Source of the DNA: JABHQR01 sp043812455
GTDB lineage: Archaea > Nanobdellota > Nanobdellia > Woesearchaeales > GW2011-AR9
DNA length: 54,707 nt
Direction of reading: 5' to 3'
NCBI GenBank assembly: GCA_043812455.1
Contig: JBDRMB010000017.1
Span: 1-54,707, forward strand
Each line of letters begins with the position of its first letter. Position 1 is the stretch's first letter. The notes beneath the pieces were generated by a model. The model was not told the DNA's origin and searched no databases. It saw only the letters and a list, made by a program, of their open reading frames with translations. Below, piece after piece: positions 8,193-15,970 of this stretch. The translations under genes and the position numbers were made by a program.

Positions 8193-9131
8193 TCACTTCT
8201 TTCTAAATTCTTTCTTCACCATCCATTTCTGTGTAATCCAATACAATACTAAGACAAAAGTAGCGAACATGATCCAACCTGAATGAGAATGGAACTGGCC
8301 CATGGCAAAGTCTGGCCAGCGTAAACCAATAATCATCAGAGCGCTTAACCTGATCGCGTTAAGAAAATATGTTCCTATTAAACCTAAAATAAATACAATG
8401 CTTGCGCGTTTCCAATTAATTTTGTCTCTATCAAGAATTACCATTAAACCAAACAAAGTAATGAAAAATACTAAACTTTCAATACCAGAACAAGGTGCGC
8501 CAATGATTACACTAAAATCATTGAGTTTAAGCAACGGATCTCCGTTAAATACATATGATACATCTTTGTAAAATAAACTTAAGAAAAAATGTGCAACTTT
8601 TGTAATTCTTTCAGAAAAGAACTGCCAGTTGGTCCATGCCATTAAAGTAAATAAAAAATACAAATAAACTGCAGTTAAGGTATAAATCAAGGAAATGAAA
8701 GTTTTCCTGAAAATATTGACTCCAAAAATAGCTAAAGCTGAGAATATTACAAAAAAACCGCGCATGACTAAACTGATATGAGTTAAAGAAACAACATCAC
8801 TCACCTGTCCATTGGTCAAATATTTGAAATAAACGTAAGCAAATAGACTTGCTAAAGAGATTACTCCAAAAATTAAAGCCAAATTTAAATTCTGTTTAAT
8901 TTTCTCTTTAGCTAACAATTTCCTATTGTAAAGGATATAAATCAAAATTGCCACTGCCAAAAAACTAGTAAAACTGAAAAGGTTGTAACCTACAGAAGTG
9001 CTCAAGAATTTGTCAAACAGCGCCGGGATACCAAAAATGAGAGCTAACCAGATAATTAACCTTAAAATTAAAGACTTGTTAAGGCTCTTAACACTTCTCC
9101 TCAAATCTTTTTTGTTTTTGGAATATTTCAT
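8193..9131 (-). CDS. Archaeosortase/exosortase family transpeptidase
   Basis: 312 residues with about eight membrane segments. The family's catalytic triad is visible in the C-terminal third: Cys214 in GAPCSGIESLVFF, Arg261 in YFLNAIRLSALMIIG, and His281 in GQFHSHSGWIMF. Archaeosortases act at the outer face of the membrane, where they cut sorting tails of surface proteins and are linked to lipid attachment. No protein with a clear PGF-CTERM-like tail is seen in this window, so substrates must be elsewhere. The N-terminus is basic (KNKKDLRR). The gene is divergent from the M50-like gene at 9235, sharing a ~100-nt promoter region with a TATA-like element for each direction. Confidence 0.85.
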   Translation of the reverse strand: MKYSKNKKDLRRSVKSLNKSLILRLIIWLALIFGIPALFDKFLSTSVGYNLFSFTSFLAVAILIYILYNRKLLAKEKIKQNLNLALIFGVISLASLFAYVYFKYLTNGQVSDVVSLTHISLVMRGFFVIFSALAIFGVNIFRKTFISLIYTLTAVYLYFLFTLMAWTNWQFFSERITKVAHFFLSLFYKDVSYVFNGDPLLKLNDFSVIIGAPCSGIESLVFFITLFGLMVILDRDKINWKRASIVFILGLIGTYFLNAIRLSALMIIGLRWPDFAMGQFHSHSGWIMFATFVLVLYWITQKWMVKKEFRKK

Positions 9132-9234
9132 TATTAATGTTGAAAAACAAACTTTTAATCTTTATAATATTTCCCTTCTGGTACCAACACCTCCAACAAA
9201 ATTTATATAGGTCTAAATAATATCTTAACTTATA

Positions 9235-9960
9235 ATGAAAATCTTTGAGACTTATTCCAGGATAAAGCAATACTTGCGTTTTAGTAAAGCCGAGCTAATT
9301 TATCTAGCTATTATTTCAGTTGTAGTTGGGTTCATTTTTTCCATGCAACATCCTGGCGATGAGTTAAGGTTATTCAATTATCTTAAATATTTTTTCTTAT
9401 CAACAATTTTAGCAGCAATAGCAATGTTTCTAAGAGTAGCTTTACAGAAAGGTTATGCCTTGTACAGGGGTTATTATGGTGAATTTAAAATTTGGTGGGA
9501 AGGCTTAGTAGCATCAGTTGTTATCGCGTTCCTAAGTTTAGGGAAATTGCCAATAGTTTTGTTAGGTAACATCAATTCAGTTTTTATGATCAGACATCGG
9601 TTAGGAGAATTCCGTTACGGTTATTCTTATGAAGAAAATTCAGTAGTAGCATTATGGGGTTTGATAGCAAACTTATACCTTGCCACACTTTTTGCTATTT
9701 TGAATATTGCATTTCCAGGAACTTTCTTCTTTTATACTGGGATGTTAATGAACATTATAATGATGTTGTGTTTTATGATACCCGTGCCTTGGTTAGATGG
9801 CCTACAAATATTTTTTGGATCAAGATTTTATTATTTTATATCTTTGGCAGCTGCAATTTTGGCTTCAATTTTATTATTATCACAAACCAAAGTGGGTTTA
9901 ATTATTGTAATTGTTGGCGGGGCTGGTTTTGCAATTTTCCGTTTATTGTGGGGGGACTAG
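9235..9960 (+). CDS. Inactive homologue of M50 (site-2) membrane protease
   Basis: 241 residues, about six membrane segments. The layout follows archaeal M50 proteases: a first helix, a conserved RGYYGEFKIWWEGL after the usual active-site helix, a second core helix (VVALWGLIANLYLA), and a final motif MIPVPWLDG (residues 181-189) matching the family's N-x-P-x-P-x-DG. The zinc motif HExxH is absent: the aligned helix reads RVALQKGYALYRGYY, placing Arg67, Val68 and Gln71 at the H, E and H positions. It should therefore not cut peptide bonds. A TATA-like tttatata at ~9199-9206 lies ~30 nt before the ATG. It starts a three-gene run with 4-nt and 3-nt gaps. Confidence 0.6.
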   Translation: MKIFETYSRIKQYLRFSKAELIYLAIISVVVGFIFSMQHPGDELRLFNYLKYFFLSTILAAIAMFLRVALQKGYALYRGYYGEFKIWWEGLVASVVIAFLSLGKLPIVLLGNINSVFMIRHRLGEFRYGYSYEENSVVALWGLIANLYLATLFAILNIAFPGTFFFYTGMLMNIIMMLCFMIPVPWLDGLQIFFGSRFYYFISLAAAILASILLLSQTKVGLIIVIVGGAGFAIFRLLWGD

Positions 9961-9964
9961 AAAA

Positions 9965-10312
9965 ATGTCAGAGCTTAATATACAAGAAGAATGGGTTGAG
10001 TACATAACTCTAATTGTAGCATTCCTTGGATTTTTTATTGCGATTATGCTGAGAACTCCGGCGTTCAGTTATATAGCAATTGCTTTGCTTGGACTATTAT
10101 TAGGTCGGACGTTTTACATCAAACATTTTTCTGAACCAATTTTTCCTTTTGCGATAATGATTTCAGCGTTTTTTATAGGTTATTTTGCAGGTAGTTTTTT
10201 TGTAAGCCGTTTGACAATATTGCTATTATTTGTAGCTACTTTTGTGGCATCCTATTTCTTACATCGAGAAAAAATTATCACAATATTTAAAAGTAAGAGC
10301 TTTCTCAAGTAG
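9965..10312 (+). CDS. Small four-helix membrane protein
   Basis: 115 residues from the ATG at 9965, 4 nt after the stop of the M50-like gene. An in-frame upstream ATG at 9911 would overlap that gene by 50 nt and is less likely. About four hydrophobic segments (LIVAFLGFFIAIML, YIAIALLGLLLGRTFYI, FAIMISAFFIGYFAGSFF, LTILLLFVATFVASYFL). No family recognised. The tight spacing suggests it works with the M50-like protein in the membrane. Confidence 0.65.
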   Translation: MSELNIQEEWVEYITLIVAFLGFFIAIMLRTPAFSYIAIALLGLLLGRTFYIKHFSEPIFPFAIMISAFFIGYFAGSFFVSRLTILLLFVATFVASYFLHREKIITIFKSKSFLK

Positions 10313-10315
10313 TTT

Positions 10316-10612
10316 ATGGAAAGATTTGAATCTAAGAGTATAGTAATTAGCCGTAAACCCGGTAAAGATAAGGATGGTTTATGGACAGCTGTAATTGCCA
10401 TGTTTGATGAGAATAATCCTCACTTGAAAGCTAAAGTGCCTTTCAAGACTGTGGAGTATGAAGATGTTATCAAATTAAGGTTAAGAGATTTGGCTAACGT
10501 TTCTTTTTACTTAATGGGTAACGACCTTGTTATCAATAATCTGGTCCATTTAGATGTTCACTTTAATGAAAATAATAGAGTAATTATTCTTTCAGGGAAG
10601 CAGGATTTGTAG
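10316..10612 (+). CDS. Small soluble hypothetical protein
   Basis: 98 residues, beginning 3 nt after the preceding stop, so probably translated from the same message. It looks like an all-beta or alpha-beta domain (IVISRKPGKDKDGLWTAVIA, LVHLDVHFNENNRVIILSG). No membrane segment, no Cys, and no family recognised. Confidence 0.6.
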   Translation: MERFESKSIVISRKPGKDKDGLWTAVIAMFDENNPHLKAKVPFKTVEYEDVIKLRLRDLANVSFYLMGNDLVINNLVHLDVHFNENNRVIILSGKQDL

Positions 10613-10701
10613 GATTCTAATTTATTTCTTTTTCTTCTAATGACAAATTAACTCATTTGAATGATTTTCTTGTTGAGGAAAAAGATTTTATTGTTTCTGA
10701 C

Positions 10702-10740
10702 CCACACACCCACTGGTCAAGTATACAAATTCTTTATATA
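10702..10740 (+). promoter_or_regulatory. Promoter with ACTGGTCAAGT box upstream of the radA operon
   Basis: ACTGGTCAAGT (10712-10722) is followed 10 nt later by TTTATATA (10733-10740). The same arrangement occurs at 38766-38804 with identical spacing and 33 of 39 positions matching. A third copy of the box lies at 27835-27845. Position just upstream of the TATA/BRE is where archaeal activators usually bind. Predicted transcription start ~10763, giving an ~85-nt leader before the gene at 10848. The rest of the 235-nt gap (10613-10700) shows nothing recognisable. Confidence 0.6.
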
Positions 10741-10790
10741 GAAGCTATCTTACCATAATATCAGCAAGTTAAAATTGGCTTGCAACCTCA

Positions 10791-10814
10791 CCACATGCAA
10801 AAATCTGCAAGTGG
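10791..10814 (+). promoter_or_regulatory. Hairpin in the radA-operon leader
   Basis: CCACATGCA pairs with TGCAAGTGG around a six-nt loop; 8 of 9 pairs form, with one A-A mismatch. It sits in the predicted leader, ending ~33 nt before the first ATG. A regulatory role is only possible, not shown. Confidence 0.4.
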
Positions 10815-10847
10815 CTGAAATAAAATGCGAAAGCAAGAGGTCAAAAA

Positions 10848-11201
10848 ATGAATAAAGAAAATAAAAAAGTGGCACGTTACGATAAGGTGCCTGAAGAAGT
10901 AGTTGAGTTTGTTTCTGAAAGTGCCAATAACGGTACGGGTGGAAACTTACCAAAGAAAAAATATCGTGCAGGTGCTGTTGTTGCAACTGTCTGGGAAAAT
11001 AAAGGTAAGAGCCCAAGTAACGGTGAAGAGAATACCTATAATACAATTTCTCTGGAACGGGTATACCAAGATAAAGATTCTAATTGGAAAAGTACCAACT
11101 CGTTCAGACTTAACGATCTGCCTAAAGTACAGGCGGTAATGCATAAAGCTTATGCAGATTTAGTTGTAAAAGAGCAAGAACTTTTCAAAAAGGAGGAATA
11201 G
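10848..11201 (+). CDS. Small RadA-linked protein
   Basis: 117 residues. The core YRAGAVVATVWENKGKSP ... ISLERVYQDKDSNWKSTNSF ... RLNDLPKVQAVMHKAYADLV looks like a compact beta-rich domain followed by a helix. I have seen this type of small protein in archaeal genomes but cannot name a characterised family. It lies 4 nt before radA and its 3' end carries the radA Shine-Dalgarno (AAAGGAGGAATAG), so the two are translated from one message. A single-strand DNA or RadA-accessory role is inference from context. Confidence 0.7.
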   Translation: MNKENKKVARYDKVPEEVVEFVSESANNGTGGNLPKKKYRAGAVVATVWENKGKSPSNGEENTYNTISLERVYQDKDSNWKSTNSFRLNDLPKVQAVMHKAYADLVVKEQELFKKEE

Positions 11202-11205
11202 AAAA

Positions 11206-12144
11206 ATGAGTGAAGAAATGACAATTCAAAATTTGCCAGGTGTTGGTGCCGCAACTGCAGAAAAGTTGATCAGTGCAGGGTATCATGACTTATTATCAAT
11301 CGCAGTTGCTAGTCCTGGCCAGTTAGTAGAATCTACTGGTACGTCAGAAGCAGTTGCTAGAAAAATGATTAACGCTGCAAGGGATGGTATGAGCATGGGT
11401 TTCGAGAGTGGAACTGAAGTCATGAAAAAACGTGGATTAGTAATAAGAATTCCAACAGGAAGTTCAAATGTGGACATGTTGCTTGGCGGTGGATTTGAAA
11501 CGGGTGCAATTACAGAATGTTTTGGTGAGTTTGGTTCTGGAAAAACCCAGATTGGACACGTTCTTGCTGTACAGGTTTTGAAAGAAGATCCTGAAGCAAG
11601 CGTGGTTTATATTGATACTGAAAATACTTTCCGGCCGGAAAGGATTGAACAGTTAGCTCGTGGACTGGATCTAGATCATGAAGAAGCTTTGAACAGAATA
11701 ATGGTAGCTAGAGCATACAATTCTGACCACCAGATGCTTCTGGCGGAAAAGGTTGATAGCTTGATTACTGAAAAAGGTAATAAAATCAAATTGGTGGTGG
11801 TTGATTCGCTGACTGCGCATTTTCGAGCAGAATTTATCGGTCGAGGAACTTTAGCGGAACGACAACAGAAACTTAATAGACACATGCATACTCTTGGAAA
11901 ATTGTCAAGTTCGCATAACTTATGTGTGTTTGTAACTAACCAAGTAATGTCTAAACCAGATCAATTTTTTGGTGACCCTACTCAAGCAATTGGTGGGCAT
12001 GTAGTTGCACACGCTTCTACCTTTAGAATTTATTTGAGAAAAGGTAAGAAGGGCACGAGAGTTGCAAAGTTGATTGATGCACCGAACCTTGCTGATGGTG
12101 AAGCATGTTTTGAGGTTCGTGAAGATGGTCTGTACGATGTGTAG
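11206..12144 (+). CDS. radA: DNA repair and recombination protein RadA
   Basis: 312 residues, the standard archaeal RadA length. An N-terminal helix-hairpin-helix domain (LPGVGAATAEKLISAGY) precedes the RecA core with Walker A GEFGSGKT (107-114) and Walker B-type KLVVVDSLTAHFR. Also present are the LAERQQKLNRHMHTL region and the L2-side motif TNQVMSKPDQFFGDPTQAIG. It polymerises on single-stranded DNA and carries out ATP-dependent strand exchange. The ATG at 11206 is fixed by a strong GGAGG 9 nt upstream. It is the second gene of an operon behind the ACTGGTCAAGT promoter. Confidence 0.97.
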   Translation: MSEEMTIQNLPGVGAATAEKLISAGYHDLLSIAVASPGQLVESTGTSEAVARKMINAARDGMSMGFESGTEVMKKRGLVIRIPTGSSNVDMLLGGGFETGAITECFGEFGSGKTQIGHVLAVQVLKEDPEASVVYIDTENTFRPERIEQLARGLDLDHEEALNRIMVARAYNSDHQMLLAEKVDSLITEKGNKIKLVVVDSLTAHFRAEFIGRGTLAERQQKLNRHMHTLGKLSSSHNLCVFVTNQVMSKPDQFFGDPTQAIGGHVVAHASTFRIYLRKGKKGTRVAKLIDAPNLADGEACFEVREDGLYDV

Positions 12145-12279
12145 ACATTAATTTTATTTTTCTTTTATTTCAATTTTCTTTCATATTTCTGGTATTTATT
12201 ACCAAACGTTTTTATAGTATTATTGATATTATCTACCTATAATTTAAGATAAAATAAACATAAACGAGGTAAAAAAAGC

Positions 12280-12609
12280 ATGAATGAAAATGAAGCACCA
12301 ATTAAAGCTGGTGAAGTACATGAGGTTAAAATTCTCTCCGTTGGAGAAAAGGGTGATGGGATCACTAAGGTCAATGGGTTTGTTGTGTTTGTTCCAGATA
12401 CCAAGAAGGGCGATTTTGTCAAAATTAAAATTACTAAAGTGATGACCAAGTTTGGTTTTGCAGAAGTTCTTGAAAAGTTAGAAAAGAAAGAACTTCCACA
12501 GAAATTTATGGAAGTTAAAGCTGAAGAGTTGACTGAAGAAGAACCACAATTTGAAAGCCATCATGAAGAAACTGAAGATTTTGGTGCTGATTTGGAAGAT
12601 GAGGGTTAA
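12280..12609 (+). CDS. TRAM domain protein
   Basis: 109 residues. A TRAM domain spans ~8-65 (GEVHEVKILSVGEKGDGITK, NGFVVFVPDTKKGDFVKIKI, TKFGFAEVLEK), followed by an acidic C-terminal tail. Stand-alone archaeal TRAM proteins bind RNA and some act as cold-shock-like RNA chaperones. The open frame begins with ATG after an AT-rich leader (acgaggtaaaaaaagc, which includes an SD-like gaggt). Confidence 0.85.
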   Translation: MNENEAPIKAGEVHEVKILSVGEKGDGITKVNGFVVFVPDTKKGDFVKIKITKVMTKFGFAEVLEKLEKKELPQKFMEVKAEELTEEEPQFESHHEETEDFGADLEDEG

Positions 12610-12652
12610 ATTTCTAATTTTTATCTAATTTTTAATTTTGTTTTAAGAAAAG

Positions 12653-12660
12653 TATATAAA
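12653..12660 (+). promoter_or_regulatory. TATA box upstream of ppsA
   Basis: A tatataaa stands ~80 nt before the ppsA ATG. A second TATA-like gttataata lies at 12687-12695 and would give a leader of only ~18 nt, carrying the SD. Either could drive ppsA. Confidence 0.45.
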
Positions 12661-12734
12661 AGTAAAAATTTCTTTATAGGTAGATCTAGTTATAATACAA
12701 TATTATACTTAATACTAAAAAGAAGGTGGTCAAG

Positions 12735-15122
12735 ATGGCATATGTTGCATGGTTTAAAGATTTAGATGAAAATTCTCTCCCAGTAGCTGGAGGCAAAGGT
12801 AATAATTTAGGGATTATGTTTAATTTGGGTTTGCCAGTACCTGGCGGTTTTATTGTTACTGCTCAGACTTACAAAGAATTTGTTGAAACAACACAAATTA
12901 ATGATAAAATCTTTGCAATTTTGAAAGGTTTGGACGTTAATGATACTGAAGATTTACAGAAACGGACAACAAAAATTCAAGAATTGATAATTTCTACTCC
13001 GGTACCAGAAAATATTGCGGAAGAGATTAAGGAATGCTATGAAGTATTATCACTTGATAAAAAACATGCTACTGAACTTGTTGACTCTAAAGATGTCTTT
13101 GTGGCAGTACGAAGTTCTGCTACTGCAGAAGATTTACCGGAAGCTAGCTTTGCTGGTCAGCAGGCAACTTTATTGAACGTACGTGGTAAAGAAGATTTAG
13201 TGAAAGCTGTTAAGGAATGTTGGGCGTCTTTATTTACAGCTAGGGCAACATATTATCGAGTAAAAAATAATTTTCCACATGATAAAGTTTTGATTGCAGT
13301 AGTAGTACAACGAATGGTAAATTCCACTAAAAGTGGAATTATGTTTACAATTAATCCATCTACTAACAAAAAGGATGAAATTGTTATTGAAGCAGTTTAC
13401 GGTTTGGGAGAAGCTATAGTTAGCGGTTCTGTTAATCCTAATTTATACATCATTGATAAGGCTAGCCGTGAGATTAAAACAATTGAAGTTAAAAAACAAG
13501 ATTGGGGATTGTTTAGAGATGAAAATGGTCATAATGTTAAAAGAGAAATTTCTGATGCTGATAAAAAGAGTCAAACTATAACTGATCGAGAAATAAAAGA
13601 GTTGGCCAGGTTAGGTCAAAAGATAGAGAACCATTATGGTAAACCACAAGATATTGAATGGGCAATTGAAGGTGATAATGTAATGATTGTCCAGGCCAGG
13701 GCTGTTACAACTTTCAAAGAGGAATCTGAAGAAAAATGTGACGAAAAGGAAGCTGAAAAAGGAACTTGTCTTCCAAGTGGAAAAGAAGAAGGAGAGATTT
13801 TGTTAAAAGGAGAAACTGCTTCTAAGGGCATTTATTCAGGTAAAGTAATCTTAGTTAAAGAGATGTCTGAATTAGACAAAGTTCAAAAAGGAGATGTTTT
13901 AGTTACAAGAATGACAACTCCCGACATGGTACCGGCAATGCAAAAAGCTGGCGCGATAGTAACCGATGAAGGGGGTTTAACTTGTCACGCCGCGATTGTA
14001 AGTAGGGAAATGGGTACACCTTGTATTGTTGGTACAGAAGTTGCTACTTCTGTATTAAAAGATAAAGAATTGGTAACAGTTAACGCGACGCAAGGAATAG
14101 TGTATGCTGGAAAAGTAGGTTCTGATCAAGAGAAAGAAACTCAAAAAAATCTTAGATCTGCTCAGGGGAAATTTGCACCAGCTGGTGAGATAATAACTGC
14201 AACCCAGGTTAAAGTAATTATGGACCTTCCAGATATGGCCGAACGCGCAGCGGATACTGGTGCTGATGGGGTTGGTTTAGTTAGGTTAGAAATCATGATT
14301 GCTAATGGGGGTATCCATCCAGCAGAGTATATCAGACAAGGTAAGGACGGAGATTATGTTAAATTATTGAAAGATGGTATTGGAAAAATTGCAAAAGCGT
14401 TCCATGGCAAACCGGTTTGGATCAGATGTTCTGACATGAGAACTGATGAGTACAAGAATCTTAAAGGTGCTGAGCAAGAACCTAAAGAAACCGATCCGAT
14501 GATTGGCTGGCATGCAATCAGAAGGTTGTTAGATGAACCAAAAATTTTGCAGGCAGAATTTCAAGCAGTGAAAGAGTTGCATGATGAAGGTAATAAAAAT
14601 GTTGGTGTAATGTTACCTTTCGTAATCAGAACTGATGAAGTTAAGAAAGCTAAAGAAATTATGCGAGATATTGGACTTGAACCTTGCCGTGATGTCGATT
14701 TTGGTGTTATGATTGAAACTCCGGCGTCATGTTGGATAATTGAAGAGTTGTGTAAAGAAGGGATAAATTTCATTTCATTCGGAACTAACGATTTGACTCA
14801 GTTGACGCTTGGAATTGACCGGAACAATAGCAGAATTGCAAAACTGTTTGACGAGATGCATCCAGCTGTGCTTGGTGAACTGGCAAAAGTTATCAAGACT
14901 TGTAAGAAATATGATGTTCAGACTAGCATTTGTGGTCAAGCGGGTTCAAGACCTGAAATGGCAAACTTCCTCGTACATCAAGGCATTGATTCCATCAGTG
15001 CCAATGTTGACGCTGTTGATGAAATAAGACATGTGGTAGCTAGGACTGAGAAGAAATTGATGTTGGACGCTGATCGTGCAGAGATTGAAGAGATGAATGA
15101 AAAAGATTTCGAGGAAGAATAG
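12735..15122 (+). CDS. ppsA: Phosphoenolpyruvate synthase
   Basis: 795 residues from the ATG at 12735, chosen because GGTGG lies 5-9 nt upstream; an in-frame GTG at 12726 overlaps that SD. The N-terminal ATP-grasp domain starts VAGGKGNNLGIMFNLGLPVP. The phosphohistidine domain carries His418 in GGLTCHAAIVSREMGTPCIV. The C-terminal PEP/pyruvate barrel has GTNDLTQLTLGIDRNNSR and ICGQAGSRPEMANFLV with the catalytic Cys. Pyruvate + ATP + water gives PEP + AMP + Pi, and in archaea the reaction can serve gluconeogenesis or run in reverse. A Glu/Lys-rich insertion with two Cys (KCDEKEAEKGTC) joins the first two domains. Confidence 0.97.
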   Translation: MAYVAWFKDLDENSLPVAGGKGNNLGIMFNLGLPVPGGFIVTAQTYKEFVETTQINDKIFAILKGLDVNDTEDLQKRTTKIQELIISTPVPENIAEEIKECYEVLSLDKKHATELVDSKDVFVAVRSSATAEDLPEASFAGQQATLLNVRGKEDLVKAVKECWASLFTARATYYRVKNNFPHDKVLIAVVVQRMVNSTKSGIMFTINPSTNKKDEIVIEAVYGLGEAIVSGSVNPNLYIIDKASREIKTIEVKKQDWGLFRDENGHNVKREISDADKKSQTITDREIKELARLGQKIENHYGKPQDIEWAIEGDNVMIVQARAVTTFKEESEEKCDEKEAEKGTCLPSGKEEGEILLKGETASKGIYSGKVILVKEMSELDKVQKGDVLVTRMTTPDMVPAMQKAGAIVTDEGGLTCHAAIVSREMGTPCIVGTEVATSVLKDKELVTVNATQGIVYAGKVGSDQEKETQKNLRSAQGKFAPAGEIITATQVKVIMDLPDMAERAADTGADGVGLVRLEIMIANGGIHPAEYIRQGKDGDYVKLLKDGIGKIAKAFHGKPVWIRCSDMRTDEYKNLKGAEQEPKETDPMIGWHAIRRLLDEPKILQAEFQAVKELHDEGNKNVGVMLPFVIRTDEVKKAKEIMRDIGLEPCRDVDFGVMIETPASCWIIEELCKEGINFISFGTNDLTQLTLGIDRNNSRIAKLFDEMHPAVLGELAKVIKTCKKYDVQTSICGQAGSRPEMANFLVHQGIDSISANVDAVDEIRHVVARTEKKLMLDADRAEIEEMNEKDFEEE

Positions 15123-15130
15123 TTTAAATT

Positions 15131-15499
15131 TTATTTTCTATTTTTTTTAATTTTCATTTCTTTATTTGTGTCTAATTTAACTTTCCTTCTTGGCGTAATT
15201 GGTATCCGAGTAAACTTCTTGCATTCTAAACAAGAGATGATTACTTTACTGTCTCTGGTTCTTATTCTGGAATTAACTCCGGGCTTAAGATATTTGTAAC
15301 AGTGTTTACAATATCTTCTTTTTAATTCTAAAGGAATTCTAACTTTAACTTTCATAGCAATTTTTCTGGCAAGAGTTACATAACGATTAGCTAGAGCTTT
15401 GTTTTTTGCAAAAGTTAAGTCTGCTTGTTTGAACAGTTCCAGAATTCTTTCTTTAGCTATTTCCTTCTGCTTTACTTTTGATAAGCGCGGTTTTGGCAT
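15131..15499 (-). CDS. rnp4: Ribonuclease P protein component 4 (Rpp21/RPR2)
   Basis: 122 residues. A basic helical N-terminus (ALANRYVTLARKIAMKVKVR) is followed by a zinc ribbon with two Cys pairs, CKHCYKYLKPG and CLECKKFTRIP, then a basic tail. This is the order of archaeal Rpp21, a subunit of RNase P, which trims tRNA 5' ends. It converges on ppsA with an 8-nt gap. The start overlaps no other gene. Confidence 0.9.
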   Translation of the reverse strand: MPKPRLSKVKQKEIAKERILELFKQADLTFAKNKALANRYVTLARKIAMKVKVRIPLELKRRYCKHCYKYLKPGVNSRIRTRDSKVIISCLECKKFTRIPITPRRKVKLDTNKEMKIKKNRK

Positions 15500-15582
15500 A
15501 TTATGAATTAAGAATAAGTATTATATTAATGTTGGTGTTAAAAATGAAAAAGAATAAATAAGATCTATGTTATAAGCTTGTC

Positions 15583-15909
15583 ATGCCACGTGGAAGACCA
15601 GTAAAAAGCCAAATCAGGCAAAATATTGTAGAAATATTGTTCTATTTAGGTAAGGGCTATGGGTACCAGATTGCTAAAATATATAATGAAATCTTTCCAG
15701 AAGTTACACAACGAAGTATTTATTACCATTTGCGGAAAGGTGCTGCCATCGGCGAAATTAAAGTAAGAGAAATTAAAACAGAGAAAGGAGAATTTTCTTG
15801 GGGAGATAAAGTCGAGAAAACATATTATCAATTGGGTGAGAATGCTCAGCCAAGGGGTAAAAAGCGTGTGCAAGAGTATTTGAAGAAAATCAAGAAATAT
15901 TGGTATTAA
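15583..15909 (+). CDS. Winged-helix DNA-binding protein
   Basis: 108 residues. MPRGRPVKSQIRQNIVEILF begins a winged helix-turn-helix (GYGYQIAKIYNEIFPEVTQR, SIYYHLRKGAAIGEIKVREI), followed by a wing (GEFSWGDKVEKTYYQLGENA) and a basic tail. It resembles PadR/ArsR-like archaeal regulators. It faces away from rnp4 and converges on glyA, so its targets cannot be read from context. Confidence 0.75.
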   Translation: MPRGRPVKSQIRQNIVEILFYLGKGYGYQIAKIYNEIFPEVTQRSIYYHLRKGAAIGEIKVREIKTEKGEFSWGDKVEKTYYQLGENAQPRGKKRVQEYLKKIKKYWY

Positions 15910-15970
15910 TTAAAAAATTAAAATTTAACAATTCTAATTACGTTAACTAATCTAACTTAATCTCATGAAT

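Noticed and set aside
10750..11046. A 98-codon minus-strand frame
   Set aside because: It lies antisense to the radA-partner gene, is rich in Tyr/His/Gln as shadow frames often are, and has no promoter.
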